Origin: an uncultured Elusimicrobium sp.
Lineage (GTDB): Bacteria; Elusimicrobiota; Elusimicrobia; Elusimicrobiales; Elusimicrobiaceae
DNA: 8,645 bases
Reading direction: 5' to 3'
Assembly (NCBI GenBank): GCA_946061795.1
Contig: CAMGSK010000060.1
Location: 1-8,645 of the forward strand
Shown: positions 1-6,717 of the stretch, one piece after another
Numbering within the stretch: position 1 is the first letter of the stretch
Layout: each line of letters starts with the position of its first letter
The notes under the pieces: generated by a model
What the model was told of the DNA's origin: nothing
What the model saw: the letters and a program-made list of their open reading frames with translations, nothing else
Database searches by the model: none
Made by a program: the position numbers and the translations under genes

Positions 1-414
1 GCCTCCATTATTCCCGTGGTCCGGGGTTCAAAAGACGCCCTGGAAATGTATTATATGGCTAACGGAAGTTATCCACCTGACAGCGGAACGAATTTCGGCT
101 TTGACATTACTTTGCCCCCGGGGTGTACTCAGAGCGGGACGACTTTGGGTAATGACTGTCCCAATGGTGTAATTTATGATTTGTTGGATTTCGGGGAACC
201 TAACGTATTGGGTATTGTTTCCAAAGACAAAGTGGGGTATCTGATATGGCTGGACCATTCCGATCGGCCGGGGCAGACGCGCTGCCTGGCGGTGGCGTCT
301 GACGCGACGGCCAATTCCGTTTGCAAAAGCATGGGTGGCCAGGAAGTGACGGCGGAGCAATACCGGTATTTTGCGGCCCGTGCAGGAAGCCCGAAGGTTT
401 ACGCTTTGCCGTAA
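1..414 (+). CDS. Type IV pilin/pseudopilin-like protein, 5' truncated
   Basis: The reading frame is open from the first base, so the N-terminus (prepilin peptidase site and most of the hydrophobic helix) lies outside the window; 137 residues remain. A GTG at 16 could be called as a start, but the frame runs through it and I see no ribosome binding site. The visible part begins at the end of an alpha-1 helix and reads KDALEMYYMANGSYP, a pattern typical of pilins and pseudopilins where the helix leads into the globular domain. A Cys pair follows in the GCTQSGTTLGNDC segment, and a second lies near the C-terminus (RCLAVASDATANSVCKSMGG), plausibly disulfides in the periplasm. Pilin-like proteins with this C-terminal pattern are numerous in Elusimicrobium, as I recall. 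The role (major pilin, minor pilin, secretion or competence pseudopilin) cannot be assigned. It converges on glyA and is followed by a shared hairpin. Confidence 0.75.
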   Translation, partial: ASIIPVVRGSKDALEMYYMANGSYPPDSGTNFGFDITLPPGCTQSGTTLGNDCPNGVIYDLLDFGEPNVLGIVSKDKVGYLIWLDHSDRPGQTRCLAVASDATANSVCKSMGGQEVTAEQYRYFAARAGSPKVYALP

Positions 415-430
415 ATTTTTACAGGATGAA

Positions 431-476
431 GAAAATAAAATTCCCGGAATAAACTGCTCCGGGAATTTTTATTTTC
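431..476. terminator. Bidirectional intrinsic terminator between pilin-like gene and glyA
   Basis: The core stem ATTCCCGGA / TCCGGGAAT encloses a short loop (about 449-457). It is flanked by an A-rich left arm (GAAAATAAA) and a T-rich right arm (TTTTTATTTTC) that can also pair, with one bulged T. Each strand therefore reads GC stem then U-rich tract. It starts 16 nt after the pilin stop and ends 35 nt before the glyA stop, as expected of one terminator serving two convergent genes. Confidence 0.85.
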
Positions 477-511
477 TGCCAAATATTTTGTTCCGAAAGG
501 AAGCGGAGTCT

Positions 512-1759
512 TTATCCCAGCTGGGGATACAGCGGAAATTTTTGTAAAAACGTTTCCACTCTTTTCGCTTCTTCCGCCAGATAGGTTTCATCGGCGTGAT
601 GGGAAATGGCTTCGTCAATAAACGCGGCGACTTGTTCCATGTCCGTCTCTTTCATGCCGCGCGTGGTGACGGCGGGAGTGCCGATGCGCAGGCCGCTGGT
701 GACGAAAGGTTTTTCCGGGTCAAACGGAATGGTGTTTTTATTGGCGGTAATGCCGGCCTTGTCCAGCGCCGCTTCCGCGGCTTTGCCCGTCAGCCCTTTG
801 GAGCGCAGGTCTATGCACATGACGTGGCTGTCCGTGCCTCCGGCCACCAGCCGGTATCCTTTGGCTTTCAATGCGGCGGCCAATGCCTTGGCGTTAAGCG
901 CCACTTGGTGCTGATATTGTTTAAATTCCGGGCGCAGCGCCTCCCCAAAGCAGACGGCTTTGGCCGCGATGACGTGCATCAGCGGCCCTCCCTGTACACC
1001 CGGGAAAACGGAAGAATTAATAGCTTTGGCCAAATTTTCTTTGCATAAAATCAATCCGCCGCGCGGACCGCGCAGGGTTTTGTGCGTGGTGGTGGTGACC
1101 ACGTCGGCGTACGACACGGGGCTGGGGTATTCCCCGGCGGCAATCAGCCCGGCGTAGTGCGCCACGTCGCAGGCCAAATACGCGCCGCAGGAATCAGCGA
1201 TTTCCCGCAAACGTTTCCAGTCAAAAACGCGGGAATAGTTGGAAGCTCCGGCAAAAATCAGTTTGGGTTTGTGCTCGCGGGCCAATGCGGCGGCTTCTTC
1301 GTAGTCTATTTCTTCGGTGTCGCGGCGCACATTCATGGCGATGATGCGGTACAGTTTGCCCGAGAAGTTCATCGGGTGTCCGTGCGTCAAATGGCCGCCG
1401 TGGGATAAATTCAGCCCCAACACCGTGTCTCCCGGCTGCAAAAGCGCAAAATATACCGCCATATTGGCCTGCGCACCGGAGTGCGGCTGAACGTTGGCGT
1501 GCTCCGCGCCGAAGAGCTTTTTGGCGCGCTCAATGGCCAGGGTTTCCGCCCGGTCCACATATTCGCAGCCGCCGTAATAACGTTTGGCGGGGTAGCCTTC
1601 GGCGTACTTGTTGGTCAGCACCGAGCCTTGGGCTTGCATTACGGCTAAAGAAGTGAAATTTTCCGAAGCGATCAGTTCCAGTTTGTTTCTCTGGCGGCCC
1701 AGTTCCGCTTCCACTGCGGCAAAAATTTCGGGGTCTTGTTTTTTGAGTTCGGGATACAT
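512..1759 (-). CDS. glyA: Serine hydroxymethyltransferase
   Basis: This cytosolic PLP enzyme interconverts serine plus tetrahydrofolate with glycine plus 5,10-methylene-tetrahydrofolate and is a main source of one-carbon units. The 415 residues are full length for the bacterial family and align end to end by eye. Landmarks are LIASENF near residues 29-35, [19 protein letters not shown] at 51-69, PHSGAQAN at 92-99, DVAHYAGL at 198-205 (the Asp that contacts the PLP ring nitrogen and the neighbouring His), and [16 protein letters not shown] with Lys227 as the Schiff-base lysine. [14 protein letters not shown] follows, with Arg358 expected to hold the substrate carboxylate. The ATG at 1759 is preceded by a good Shine-Dalgarno sequence, AAGGAG at 1771-1766, with 6 nt spacing. 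The gene stands alone on the minus strand, divergent from the six-gene run and convergent with the pilin-like gene. Nothing suggests damage or recent transfer. Confidence 0.98.
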   Translation of the reverse strand: MYPELKKQDPEIFAAVEAELGRQRNKLELIASENFTSLAVMQAQGSVLTNKYAEGYPAKRYYGGCEYVDRAETLAIERAKKLFGAEHANVQPHSGAQANMAVYFALLQPGDTVLGLNLSHGGHLTHGHPMNFSGKLYRIIAMNVRRDTEEIDYEEAAALAREHKPKLIFAGASNYSRVFDWKRLREIADSCGAYLACDVAHYAGLIAAGEYPSPVSYADVVTTTTHKTLRGPRGGLILCKENLAKAINSSVFPGVQGGPLMHVIAAKAVCFGEALRPEFKQYQHQVALNAKALAAALKAKGYRLVAGGTDSHVMCIDLRSKGLTGKAAEAALDKAGITANKNTIPFDPEKPFVTSGLRIGTPAVTTRGMKETDMEQVAAFIDEAISHHADETYLAEEAKRVETFLQKFPLYPQLG

Positions 1760-1782
1760 AAAAAGCTCCTTGAAAAACGATT

Positions 1783-1800
1783 CCCGGTTCAGCGGCCGGG
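1783..1800 (-). promoter_or_regulatory. Small GC hairpin in glyA 5' leader
   Basis: On the minus strand CCCGG (1800-1796) and CCGGG (1787-1783) flank an 8-nt loop, about 12 nt upstream of the AAGGAG ribosome binding site. It could be a leader hairpin affecting translation or mRNA stability. It is too small to match any glycine, folate or SAM riboswitch I know, and no U tract follows it, so it is not an attenuator on this evidence. Confidence 0.25.
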
Positions 1801-1838
1801 TTCCCTATATTTTACTATGAAAAAAGATGAAATTTTCA

Positions 1839-1852
1839 TATAATTTATTATA
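1839..1852. promoter_or_regulatory. Divergent -10 candidates between glyA and the DHS-like gene
   Basis: The 14 bases TATAATTTATTATA give a perfect TATAAT on the plus strand (1839-1844) and another on the minus strand (1852-1847), separated by 2 nt. They sit in the AT-rich gap between two divergent genes, 75 nt from the DHS-like ATG and 87 nt from the glyA ATG. No good -35 hexamer lies 16-18 nt upstream on either strand, so the assignment rests on the -10 boxes and the location. A 13-nt near-palindrome, ATGAAATTTTCAT (1827-1839), adjoins the plus-strand box and could bind a regulator. Confidence 0.4.
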
Positions 1853-1904
1853 CGAGAAATCGCAATGAAAAAAGCGCCTTTTTCCGGCGTCAATCCCCAC
1901 ACGA

Positions 1905-1910
1905 GAGGTG
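1905..1910 (+). promoter_or_regulatory. Ribosome binding site deciding the DHS-like start
   Basis: GAGGTG matches the 16S rRNA tail complement and lies 9 nt before the ATG at 1920. An in-frame GTG at 1908 falls inside this site, so it cannot be the start if the site is used. Confidence 0.7.
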
Positions 1911-1919
1911 TATAAAAAA

Positions 1920-3002
1920 ATGGCAAAACTCACGCAAAAAGACTTCCTCAAAGGCACCATCAAACACATTGACATGAAAAAATATAACGTCGTTCCCATG
2001 GTGGAAGCTTTTGAAAACATGGCCTATTCTTCCCGCGACCTGGCCCGCGCCAGCAAAATCTACCACCAGATGTTGTCCGACAAAAACTGCTCCGTCATTT
2101 TATGCATCGCCGGTTCTTTGATTTCCGCCGGACTGAAAAAAATCATCGTGGACATGATTCAAAACCACATGGTGGATGCCATCGTTTCCAACGGGGCTAA
2201 CATCGTGGACCAGGATTTCTTTGAAGCGTTGGGATACAAACACTATTTGGGCTCCCAGCATAACGCCGACGACAACCTCTTGCGCGATTTGCACATTGAC
2301 CGCATTTACGACACCTACATCAACGAAGACGAACTGAAAGAATGCGACGAAACCATTCACCAAATTTGCGAATACCTGGAGCCCCGCCCGTATTCTTCCC
2401 GCGAATTTATCTGGGAAATGGGCAAATGGCTGGAGAAAAACAAAAAAGGCAAAGACAGCGTGGTGTATAACGCCTACAAATACGGCGTGCCCGTGTTTGT
2501 GCCCGCGTTCTCCGACTGTTCCGCCGGCTTCGGTTTTGTGGCCCACCAGACCCAGCACCCCGAAGCGCATGTGTCCATTGACAGCGCGAAAGATTTCTTG
2601 GAACTGACCAAAATCAAAATGAAAGCCAAAGAAACCGGCTTGATGATGTTCTCCGGCGGCGTGCCGAAGAACTTCGCCCAAGACACCGTGGTGGCGGCCG
2701 AAATTTTGGGTTCCGACTGCCCGATGCACAAATACGCCGTGCAAATCACCGTGGCTGACGAGCGCGACGGCGCGCTGTCCGGCTCTACGCTCAAAGAAGC
2801 GTCCAGCTGGGGCAAAGTGTCCACCGCGTTGGAACAAATGGTGTACGGCGAATGCACGACCTTGATCCCGCTCATCATCGGATACGGCTACCACAAAGGC
2901 GCGTGGAAAAAACGCAAAGCGGCCAATTACGTCAAATTCCTGCAGGATGAAGACAAAAAAGTGGCTGCTTTGAAAGCCAAACAAAACAAAGCCAAAAAAT
3001 AA
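1920..3002 (+). CDS. Deoxyhypusine synthase-like protein, possible homospermidine-type synthase
   Basis: This is a 360-residue member of the deoxyhypusine synthase (DHS) family of NAD-dependent enzymes. Archaeal and eukaryotic DHS move the aminobutyl group of spermidine to a lysine of a/eIF5A. Bacteria lack that target, and bacterial homologues are usually linked to polyamine synthesis such as homospermidine. Visible landmarks, numbered from the ATG at 1920, are the NAD-fold segments IAGSLISAGLKKIIVDMI (about 64-81) and SNGANIVDQDF (about 90-100), VPVFVPAFSDCSAGFGF (about 190-206), FSGGVPKNF (about 244-252) and ASSWGKVS with Lys299. This last segment corresponds to the catalytic lysine of the WGK motif in human DHS. 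The tail is Lys-rich. The ATG is chosen over GTG 1908 because of the ribosome binding site. The gene leads the co-directional run, and its stop overlaps the next start by one base (TAATG). By eye it prefers ATC, TTC and GGC more than its neighbours and largely avoids GGG, which may mean high expression. The family call is firm; the substrate is not. Confidence 0.88.
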   Translation: MAKLTQKDFLKGTIKHIDMKKYNVVPMVEAFENMAYSSRDLARASKIYHQMLSDKNCSVILCIAGSLISAGLKKIIVDMIQNHMVDAIVSNGANIVDQDFFEALGYKHYLGSQHNADDNLLRDLHIDRIYDTYINEDELKECDETIHQICEYLEPRPYSSREFIWEMGKWLEKNKKGKDSVVYNAYKYGVPVFVPAFSDCSAGFGFVAHQTQHPEAHVSIDSAKDFLELTKIKMKAKETGLMMFSGGVPKNFAQDTVVAAEILGSDCPMHKYAVQITVADERDGALSGSTLKEASSWGKVSTALEQMVYGECTTLIPLIIGYGYHKGAWKKRKAANYVKFLQDEDKKVAALKAKQNKAKK

Positions 3003-3853
3003 TGTTTCTTTTCCGTATCGCATTGATATTGGTTTTGGTGATCTGCCCGTGGGTGTTTTCCTGCGGGCAGCTCCATTTTGCCAGTGTCAACGGAGAGCGG
3101 GGGTACGCCGCCATGCGGGGGGATTTCCGGATGGATTTGGACAACGGGTTTGTGCTGGTCCCCGCCGTGGGCTATTACCGGATGAGCGATACGGAAGAGG
3201 ACGAATCCGGCGCGACGACCAAATTTGCTTTTTCCGCGGAATATGAAGCGGCGGACAACCTGAAGGTGATTGCCGGCGCGTCTTATATTCCTTTGCGTTT
3301 GGGATTTCAAAACGTGGCCTACGGAGCGGGGGTGCGGTACACGCCGTGCTACCGCTGTGCGGGGATGAGATATCCTTATGTATCGCTTTATGCGGGGCAG
3401 ACGCGTTATAAGATAGACGCTTATTCCGACGGGAGAGATTTACCCGGCCGTTTTAAAACCTATTCCACCGCCGCGCGCGCCGAAGCGGGCGGAGAACTGG
3501 GAAAATTTTTCTTTCAGGCCCGGTATGAGAAAGTGATAAAATATAAGAACAAACCTTCTGCGGACGTGGCCGCCAATTGGACGGAGATTCCGTTTATGAC
3601 GGCGGTGGTGCAGGGGTTTGTCAGCGACGCCGCGGCGGCGCGGGTGGCATACCGCACCCGGTGGATTTCTCCTTACGCCGCTTACGCGCGATATAAATAT
3701 TTGGCGCATGCCGATTACGGCGTATCCGCGGCGGCGGGGCTTGCGCTGCATCTGGGACAAACGACGCTCAGCGGCGGCGTGGAAATTTTTGAACAGGACC
3801 GCACCGATACGCGCAAAACATATTTTTCCATGTCGGCCAGCACCACTTTTTAA
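3002..3853 (+). CDS. Predicted outer-membrane beta-barrel protein of unknown function
   Basis: I do not recognise the family. The 283-residue product opens with a signal sequence (charged MFLFR, then a hydrophobic stretch to about residue 20). VFSC at 18-21 could be read as a loose lipobox, but a standard signal peptidase I substrate is equally likely. The mature part contains about ten to twelve stretches of alternating polar and hydrophobic or aromatic residues, such as FVLVPAVGYYRM, TTKFAFSAEYEA, PYVSLYAGQTRYKI and YAAYARYKYLA. It ends in KTYFSMSASTTF with a terminal Phe, like the C-terminal signal read by the BAM complex. A CYRC motif (Cys116, Cys119) lies between predicted strands. Its ATG overlaps the upstream stop and has no ribosome binding site, which suggests translational coupling to the DHS-like gene. 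The signal peptide supports this start. A small porin-like or OmpA-barrel-like role is possible but unproven. Confidence 0.7.
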   Translation: MFLFRIALILVLVICPWVFSCGQLHFASVNGERGYAAMRGDFRMDLDNGFVLVPAVGYYRMSDTEEDESGATTKFAFSAEYEAADNLKVIAGASYIPLRLGFQNVAYGAGVRYTPCYRCAGMRYPYVSLYAGQTRYKIDAYSDGRDLPGRFKTYSTAARAEAGGELGKFFFQARYEKVIKYKNKPSADVAANWTEIPFMTAVVQGFVSDAAAARVAYRTRWISPYAAYARYKYLAHADYGVSAAAGLALHLGQTTLSGGVEIFEQDRTDTRKTYFSMSASTTF

Positions 3854-3868
3854 CGGAACGCAAACAGT

Positions 3869-4321
3869 ATGCCAAAACCGAATTTTCAACCGACTTTACG
3901 TTGTAAAATAGATGAAAATGCTTTTTCCAAAGCCATGTTCCTCTGCCGTTTTTTTACGGGGGCGGCTATGGCGTATTTGGCCGCCGGCAGTTTGTTGTAT
4001 TGGCGTGAATTTTTGGTCAATACCGCCTCTTTTGGACTGCCGTTGGCGGTTCCTTCGGCTTTTGCTTTGGCCGGTGCGGAATTGTTTTTAGGATTGTTTT
4101 TGATGCTTGGGCTGTTTACGCGTTTGTGCGCGTTGGCGGCTTTGCCGTTGTGCGCCGTGTGCGCCGTCGTCTTTTTTGCCGGCGGATACAACAACGTTTT
4201 TGTCGCTTTGTGCCTGTTGCAATGCGCTCCTTTGAGCGTGCTGTTGCTGCTCGGCCCCGGGGCCGTCAGCCTGGATTATAAACGCAGCCAGCGCGCCGCC
4301 GGCCGTTTTTTACGAGGATAA
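3869..4321 (+). CDS. DoxX-like small integral membrane protein
   Basis: The 150-residue protein has four predicted membrane helices (about residues 24-45, 61-81, 84-104 and 109-129) and short basic ends. The pattern after helix 1, SFGLPLAVPSAFALAGAELFLGLFLMLGLFTRLCALAALPL, with Glu71 inside helix 2, matches the DoxX/DUF417-type layout (a P-x-A-x-x-x-G-x-x-E segment and then a GLFTR turn). DoxX-like proteins are inner-membrane proteins of uncertain role, sometimes tied to thiol or oxidative stress and sometimes to respiratory complexes. Seven cysteines in 150 residues is high. The ATG at 3869 lies 15 nt after the barrel gene, with only a weak upstream GGA. An in-frame ATG at 3935 would remove 22 polar residues and start just before helix 1, so the start is uncertain. 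The stop is 4 nt before the dnaX ATG, and the dnaX ribosome binding site lies inside this gene's end. Confidence 0.65.
   Translation: MPKPNFQPTLRCKIDENAFSKAMFLCRFFTGAAMAYLAAGSLLYWREFLVNTASFGLPLAVPSAFALAGAELFLGLFLMLGLFTRLCALAALPLCAVCAVVFFAGGYNNVFVALCLLQCAPLSVLLLLGPGAVSLDYKRSQRAAGRFLRG
4314..4318 (+). promoter_or_regulatory. dnaX ribosome binding site
   Basis: GAGGA lies 7 nt before the ATG at 4326 and overlaps the last codons of the DoxX-like gene. It fixes the dnaX start, which is also the family's usual N-terminus (a short leader, then YVSLANKYRPQKFEDMVGQ). Confidence 0.7.
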
Positions 4322-4325
4322 CTCT

Positions 4326-6122
4326 ATGAGCGAAAACACCCCTTACGTCAGTTTGGCCAATAAATACCGCCCGCAAAAGTTTGAAGATATGGTCGGGCAG
4401 GAAAGTATTTCCAAAACGCTGCAAAACGCGTTGAAACTGGGCCGTATTGCGCACGCATATTTGTTTTACGGCCCGCGCGGATGCGGCAAAACCACTACGG
4501 CGCGCATTTTGGCCAAAGCGCTCAACTGTACGGGGAACGGCAACGACAAACCCTCCGCTCATCCGTGCGGCGAATGCCCCCAATGCCGGGAAATCGCCCA
4601 AAGTGCGGATATGGACGTGCTGGAGTTGGACGCCGCGTCCAACACGCAAGTGGAAAAAGTGCGCGAGGCGATTATTGACACCGTGGCGCTGGCCGCGTCG
4701 CGCGACCGCTTTAAAGTGTTTATTTTGGACGAAGTGCATATGCTTTCGGCCAGTTCTTTTAATGCGCTTTTAAAGACGATTGAAGAGCCTCCTTCCCACG
4801 TGGTGTTTATTTTGGCTACCACGGAAAAACATAAAGTGCCCGCCACCATTGTCAGCCGTTGCCAGACGTTTCGTTTCCGCCCGATTACGACGGAAGAAAT
4901 CACTTCGCATTTGATGGAGCTGGCAGAGGCGGAAGGGCTGGATTTGACGGAAAAAGCTGCCCGTATTATTGCCAAAAACGCCGGAGGAGCGTTGCGCGAC
5001 GCCTTGACGCTGTTGGACCGGGCGATTGCGTATTCCGACGGGAAAATAGATGAAAAGCTGGTAAGCGAAATGCTGGGGCTTACCCCGCAGGACGTGCTGA
5101 GCCGTACGCTGAACGCCTTGGTGCAAAAAGACGGCGCGGCGCTGCATGCGGCGTTTGAAACGCTGCGGGCGGAAGGGTTTGAAGCCAACGCTTTTTTGAA
5201 AGATTTGAAAAACGCGCTGGGAGATTTATTTTATTTTTCCTTGGGCCAAGGGTCCTCTCCGTTTGAAGGAGCTGCGGAAATAACTGAACGGGCTTCGGCC
5301 GGGTTGTTGGCCGCGCTGTCGCGCAAAGTCAACAAATTGGCCGAAGAAGTAAAATTTTCCGACAATGCCCTCGTCAGCGCCGAAGTGGGTTTGTTTACCG
5401 TCATGGACAGCTGTTTTGACGTGGAAGGATTTATCCGCCGTTTGGAAGCGTTGGAACGGGGTGAATCCGGCGGAGCCGGACGTCCGCCCTCTTCTTCTTC
5501 CGCTTTGCCCCGGGAAAGCGCGCCAAAGCGCTCCGAACCCGCTCCGAAAGAGCATTTGACCGCTTCCGTACAAGCGGCTCCCGTTCCGGCCGCCGCCCGT
5601 ATTTCCGCGCAGAAGACGGCTGCGTCCGCGTCCGCTCCTAAAACTTTTGTTGCGCCGAAACCCGTTTCTTCCGCCCCGGCGGAGAAAATAACGGACAACC
5701 GCCGTCTGTGGGACGCCATGCTTAAAGCGTTTGAGTCCAGTCCGTTCGTCTATGACGTGATGACAAACTGTTCCGTTCATTTTGAAGAAGATGCGTGGAC
5801 GATTTCTTTTGGCAAAGGCAAAGAATTTTACCGGATTCCGGCGCAAAACAAATTGGCCGATTTGGAAAAAACGGCACTGAAACTCAGCGGCAGAAAAATT
5901 TCATTTACAATTGCTCAGAATATCTCCGAGCCGCAACCGGTTTCCGCGCGCGTACAGGAGCCCCGTGCCGCCGCGCCCGCGCAGGAAGCGGGGATCAGCG
6001 ACGAGGAGCCTTTTGTAAAGGCGGATTTTTCCGCTGATGTGGAACCGCAAAACGCCGGTGCGGACGTGCCGGAAGAATTGCGCGGGATTTTGGACGTGAT
6101 TGACGGAGAAGTGCTGGCTTGA
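4326..6122 (+). CDS. dnaX: DNA polymerase III subunit gamma/tau
   Basis: This is the ATPase subunit of the DNA polymerase III clamp loader, which opens and loads the beta clamp; its tau-type C-terminus usually tethers polymerase and helicase. The 598 residues show an AAA+ module at about 15-240: Walker A GPRGCGKTT (49-57), a zinc-binding set Cys68/81/84/87 (the last three in CGECPQC), Walker B VFILDEVH (131-138), sensor-1 ILATTE, the SRC arginine-finger motif (177-179), and sensor-2 GGALRDAL with Arg224. Domain III follows to about 370. A Pro/Ala/Ser-rich linker (about 380-455) then leads to a folded C-terminal segment (DNRRLWDAMLKAFESSPFVYDVM onward) and an acidic tail. I find no A-rich slippery heptamer near the domain III/linker boundary, so a shorter gamma form made by frameshifting is not supported. 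It ends one base before recR; the YbaB/EbfC gene often found between dnaX and recR is absent. Confidence 0.97.
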   Translation: MSENTPYVSLANKYRPQKFEDMVGQESISKTLQNALKLGRIAHAYLFYGPRGCGKTTTARILAKALNCTGNGNDKPSAHPCGECPQCREIAQSADMDVLELDAASNTQVEKVREAIIDTVALAASRDRFKVFILDEVHMLSASSFNALLKTIEEPPSHVVFILATTEKHKVPATIVSRCQTFRFRPITTEEITSHLMELAEAEGLDLTEKAARIIAKNAGGALRDALTLLDRAIAYSDGKIDEKLVSEMLGLTPQDVLSRTLNALVQKDGAALHAAFETLRAEGFEANAFLKDLKNALGDLFYFSLGQGSSPFEGAAEITERASAGLLAALSRKVNKLAEEVKFSDNALVSAEVGLFTVMDSCFDVEGFIRRLEALERGESGGAGRPPSSSSALPRESAPKRSEPAPKEHLTASVQAAPVPAAARISAQKTAASASAPKTFVAPKPVSSAPAEKITDNRRLWDAMLKAFESSPFVYDVMTNCSVHFEEDAWTISFGKGKEFYRIPAQNKLADLEKTALKLSGRKISFTIAQNISEPQPVSARVQEPRAAAPAQEAGISDEEPFVKADFSADVEPQNAGADVPEELRGILDVIDGEVLA

Positions 6123-6123
6123 T

Positions 6124-6717
6124 ATGAAAAGTTTGGACCGCTTGATACGCGCTTTACGCAGAATGCCCGGGGTGGGACCTCGCCAGGCGGAGCGTTTTGC
6201 CGCGTATTTTTTGCGCGCGCCGCAGGGGGAAGCGGAAGAGTTTGTCGCCGCTGTTTTAGATATGAAAAAAGACGTCAAACTTTGCCGCGTCTGCCACGCT
6301 TACAGCGAGGGGGACCTCTGTCCCATCTGCTCCGACTCGGACCGGGACCAAAGCGTTATCTGCGTGGTGGAAGACCCGCAGGATATTGAATCCATTGAAA
6401 AAACAGGCGCGTTTTCCGGCTTGTATCACGTGCTTCACGGGGCCATTTCCCCCATGGAGGGCCGCGGCGCGGAGCAGGTAAAAGTAAAAGAACTGCTTGC
6501 CCGCGTGCAGAACGCTCCCGTTCCCGTGCGCGAAGTCATCTTGGCCACCGACCCGGACGCGGAAGGAGAAACCACCGCGCTGTATTTGGCGGATTTACTG
6601 CACGGGCTGGTGGAGCGCGTCACGCGCATCGGCTACGGCGTGCCGCTGGGCGGAGACATTGACTATATTGACGAAATGACGTTGGGCTATTCTCTGAAAG
6701 GCCGCACGAAAATCTAA
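6124..6717 (+). CDS. recR: Recombination mediator protein RecR
   Basis: RecR works with RecO (and RecF) to load RecA on single-stranded DNA at gaps, in the cytoplasm. The 197 residues match the family length. An N-terminal helix-hairpin-helix reads MPGVGPRQAERFAAYFL (14-30). A zinc finger of CxxC pairs has Cys54/57 and Cys66/69 (CRVC...CPIC). A TOPRIM domain runs from VICVVEDPQDIE (78-89) through LHGAISPMEG to ATDPDAEGETTALYLADLL. The signature GVPLGGDIDYIDEMTLGYSLKGR closes the protein. The family's common ATNP segment is ATDP here, giving a DPD like the general TOPRIM motif. The ATG at 6124 gives the normal N-terminus; a TTG at 6100 would add eight unlikely residues inside the dnaX end. The nearest Shine-Dalgarno-like GGAG (6105-6108) is 15 nt away, so coupling to dnaX translation is probable. 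Its stop overlaps the comEC start (TAATG). Confidence 0.97.
   Translation: MKSLDRLIRALRRMPGVGPRQAERFAAYFLRAPQGEAEEFVAAVLDMKKDVKLCRVCHAYSEGDLCPICSDSDRDQSVICVVEDPQDIESIEKTGAFSGLYHVLHGAISPMEGRGAEQVKVKELLARVQNAPVPVREVILATDPDAEGETTALYLADLLHGLVERVTRIGYGVPLGGDIDYIDEMTLGYSLKGRTKI

Noticed and set aside
596..1408. Several plus-strand frames opposite glyA
   Set aside because: glyA is unambiguous on the minus strand, and these frames have no motifs or ribosome binding sites.
1908..1919. GTG start extending the DHS-like protein by four residues
   Set aside because: The GTG is part of the GAGGTG ribosome binding site of the ATG at 1920.
2100..3023. A 307-codon open frame on the minus strand, antisense to the DHS-like gene
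   Set aside because: Its Phe/His/Val-rich composition is the mirror of the Lys/Glu/Asp-rich sense codons, it has no recognisable domain, and it lies almost wholly over a gene with a clear family identity.
3440..3889. A 149-codon minus-strand frame opposite the barrel gene
   Set aside because: Arg-rich antisense frame without motifs; the sense frame has a signal peptide and strand pattern.
5226..5846. A 206-codon minus-strand frame opposite the dnaX linker
   Set aside because: Arg/Gly/Phe-rich shadow of the Pro/Ala/Ser-rich linker codons, with no domain and no plausible start context.
5861..5876. An A-rich run in dnaX as a programmed frameshift site
   Set aside because: The run reads in phase as GAA AAA ACG, which does not fit the slippery heptamer phase, and it lies far inside the C-terminal domain, too late to make a gamma-type product.
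6100..6123. TTG start extending RecR by eight residues
   Set aside because: The extension lies in the end of dnaX, has no family support, and the ATG at 6124 gives the normal RecR N-terminus.
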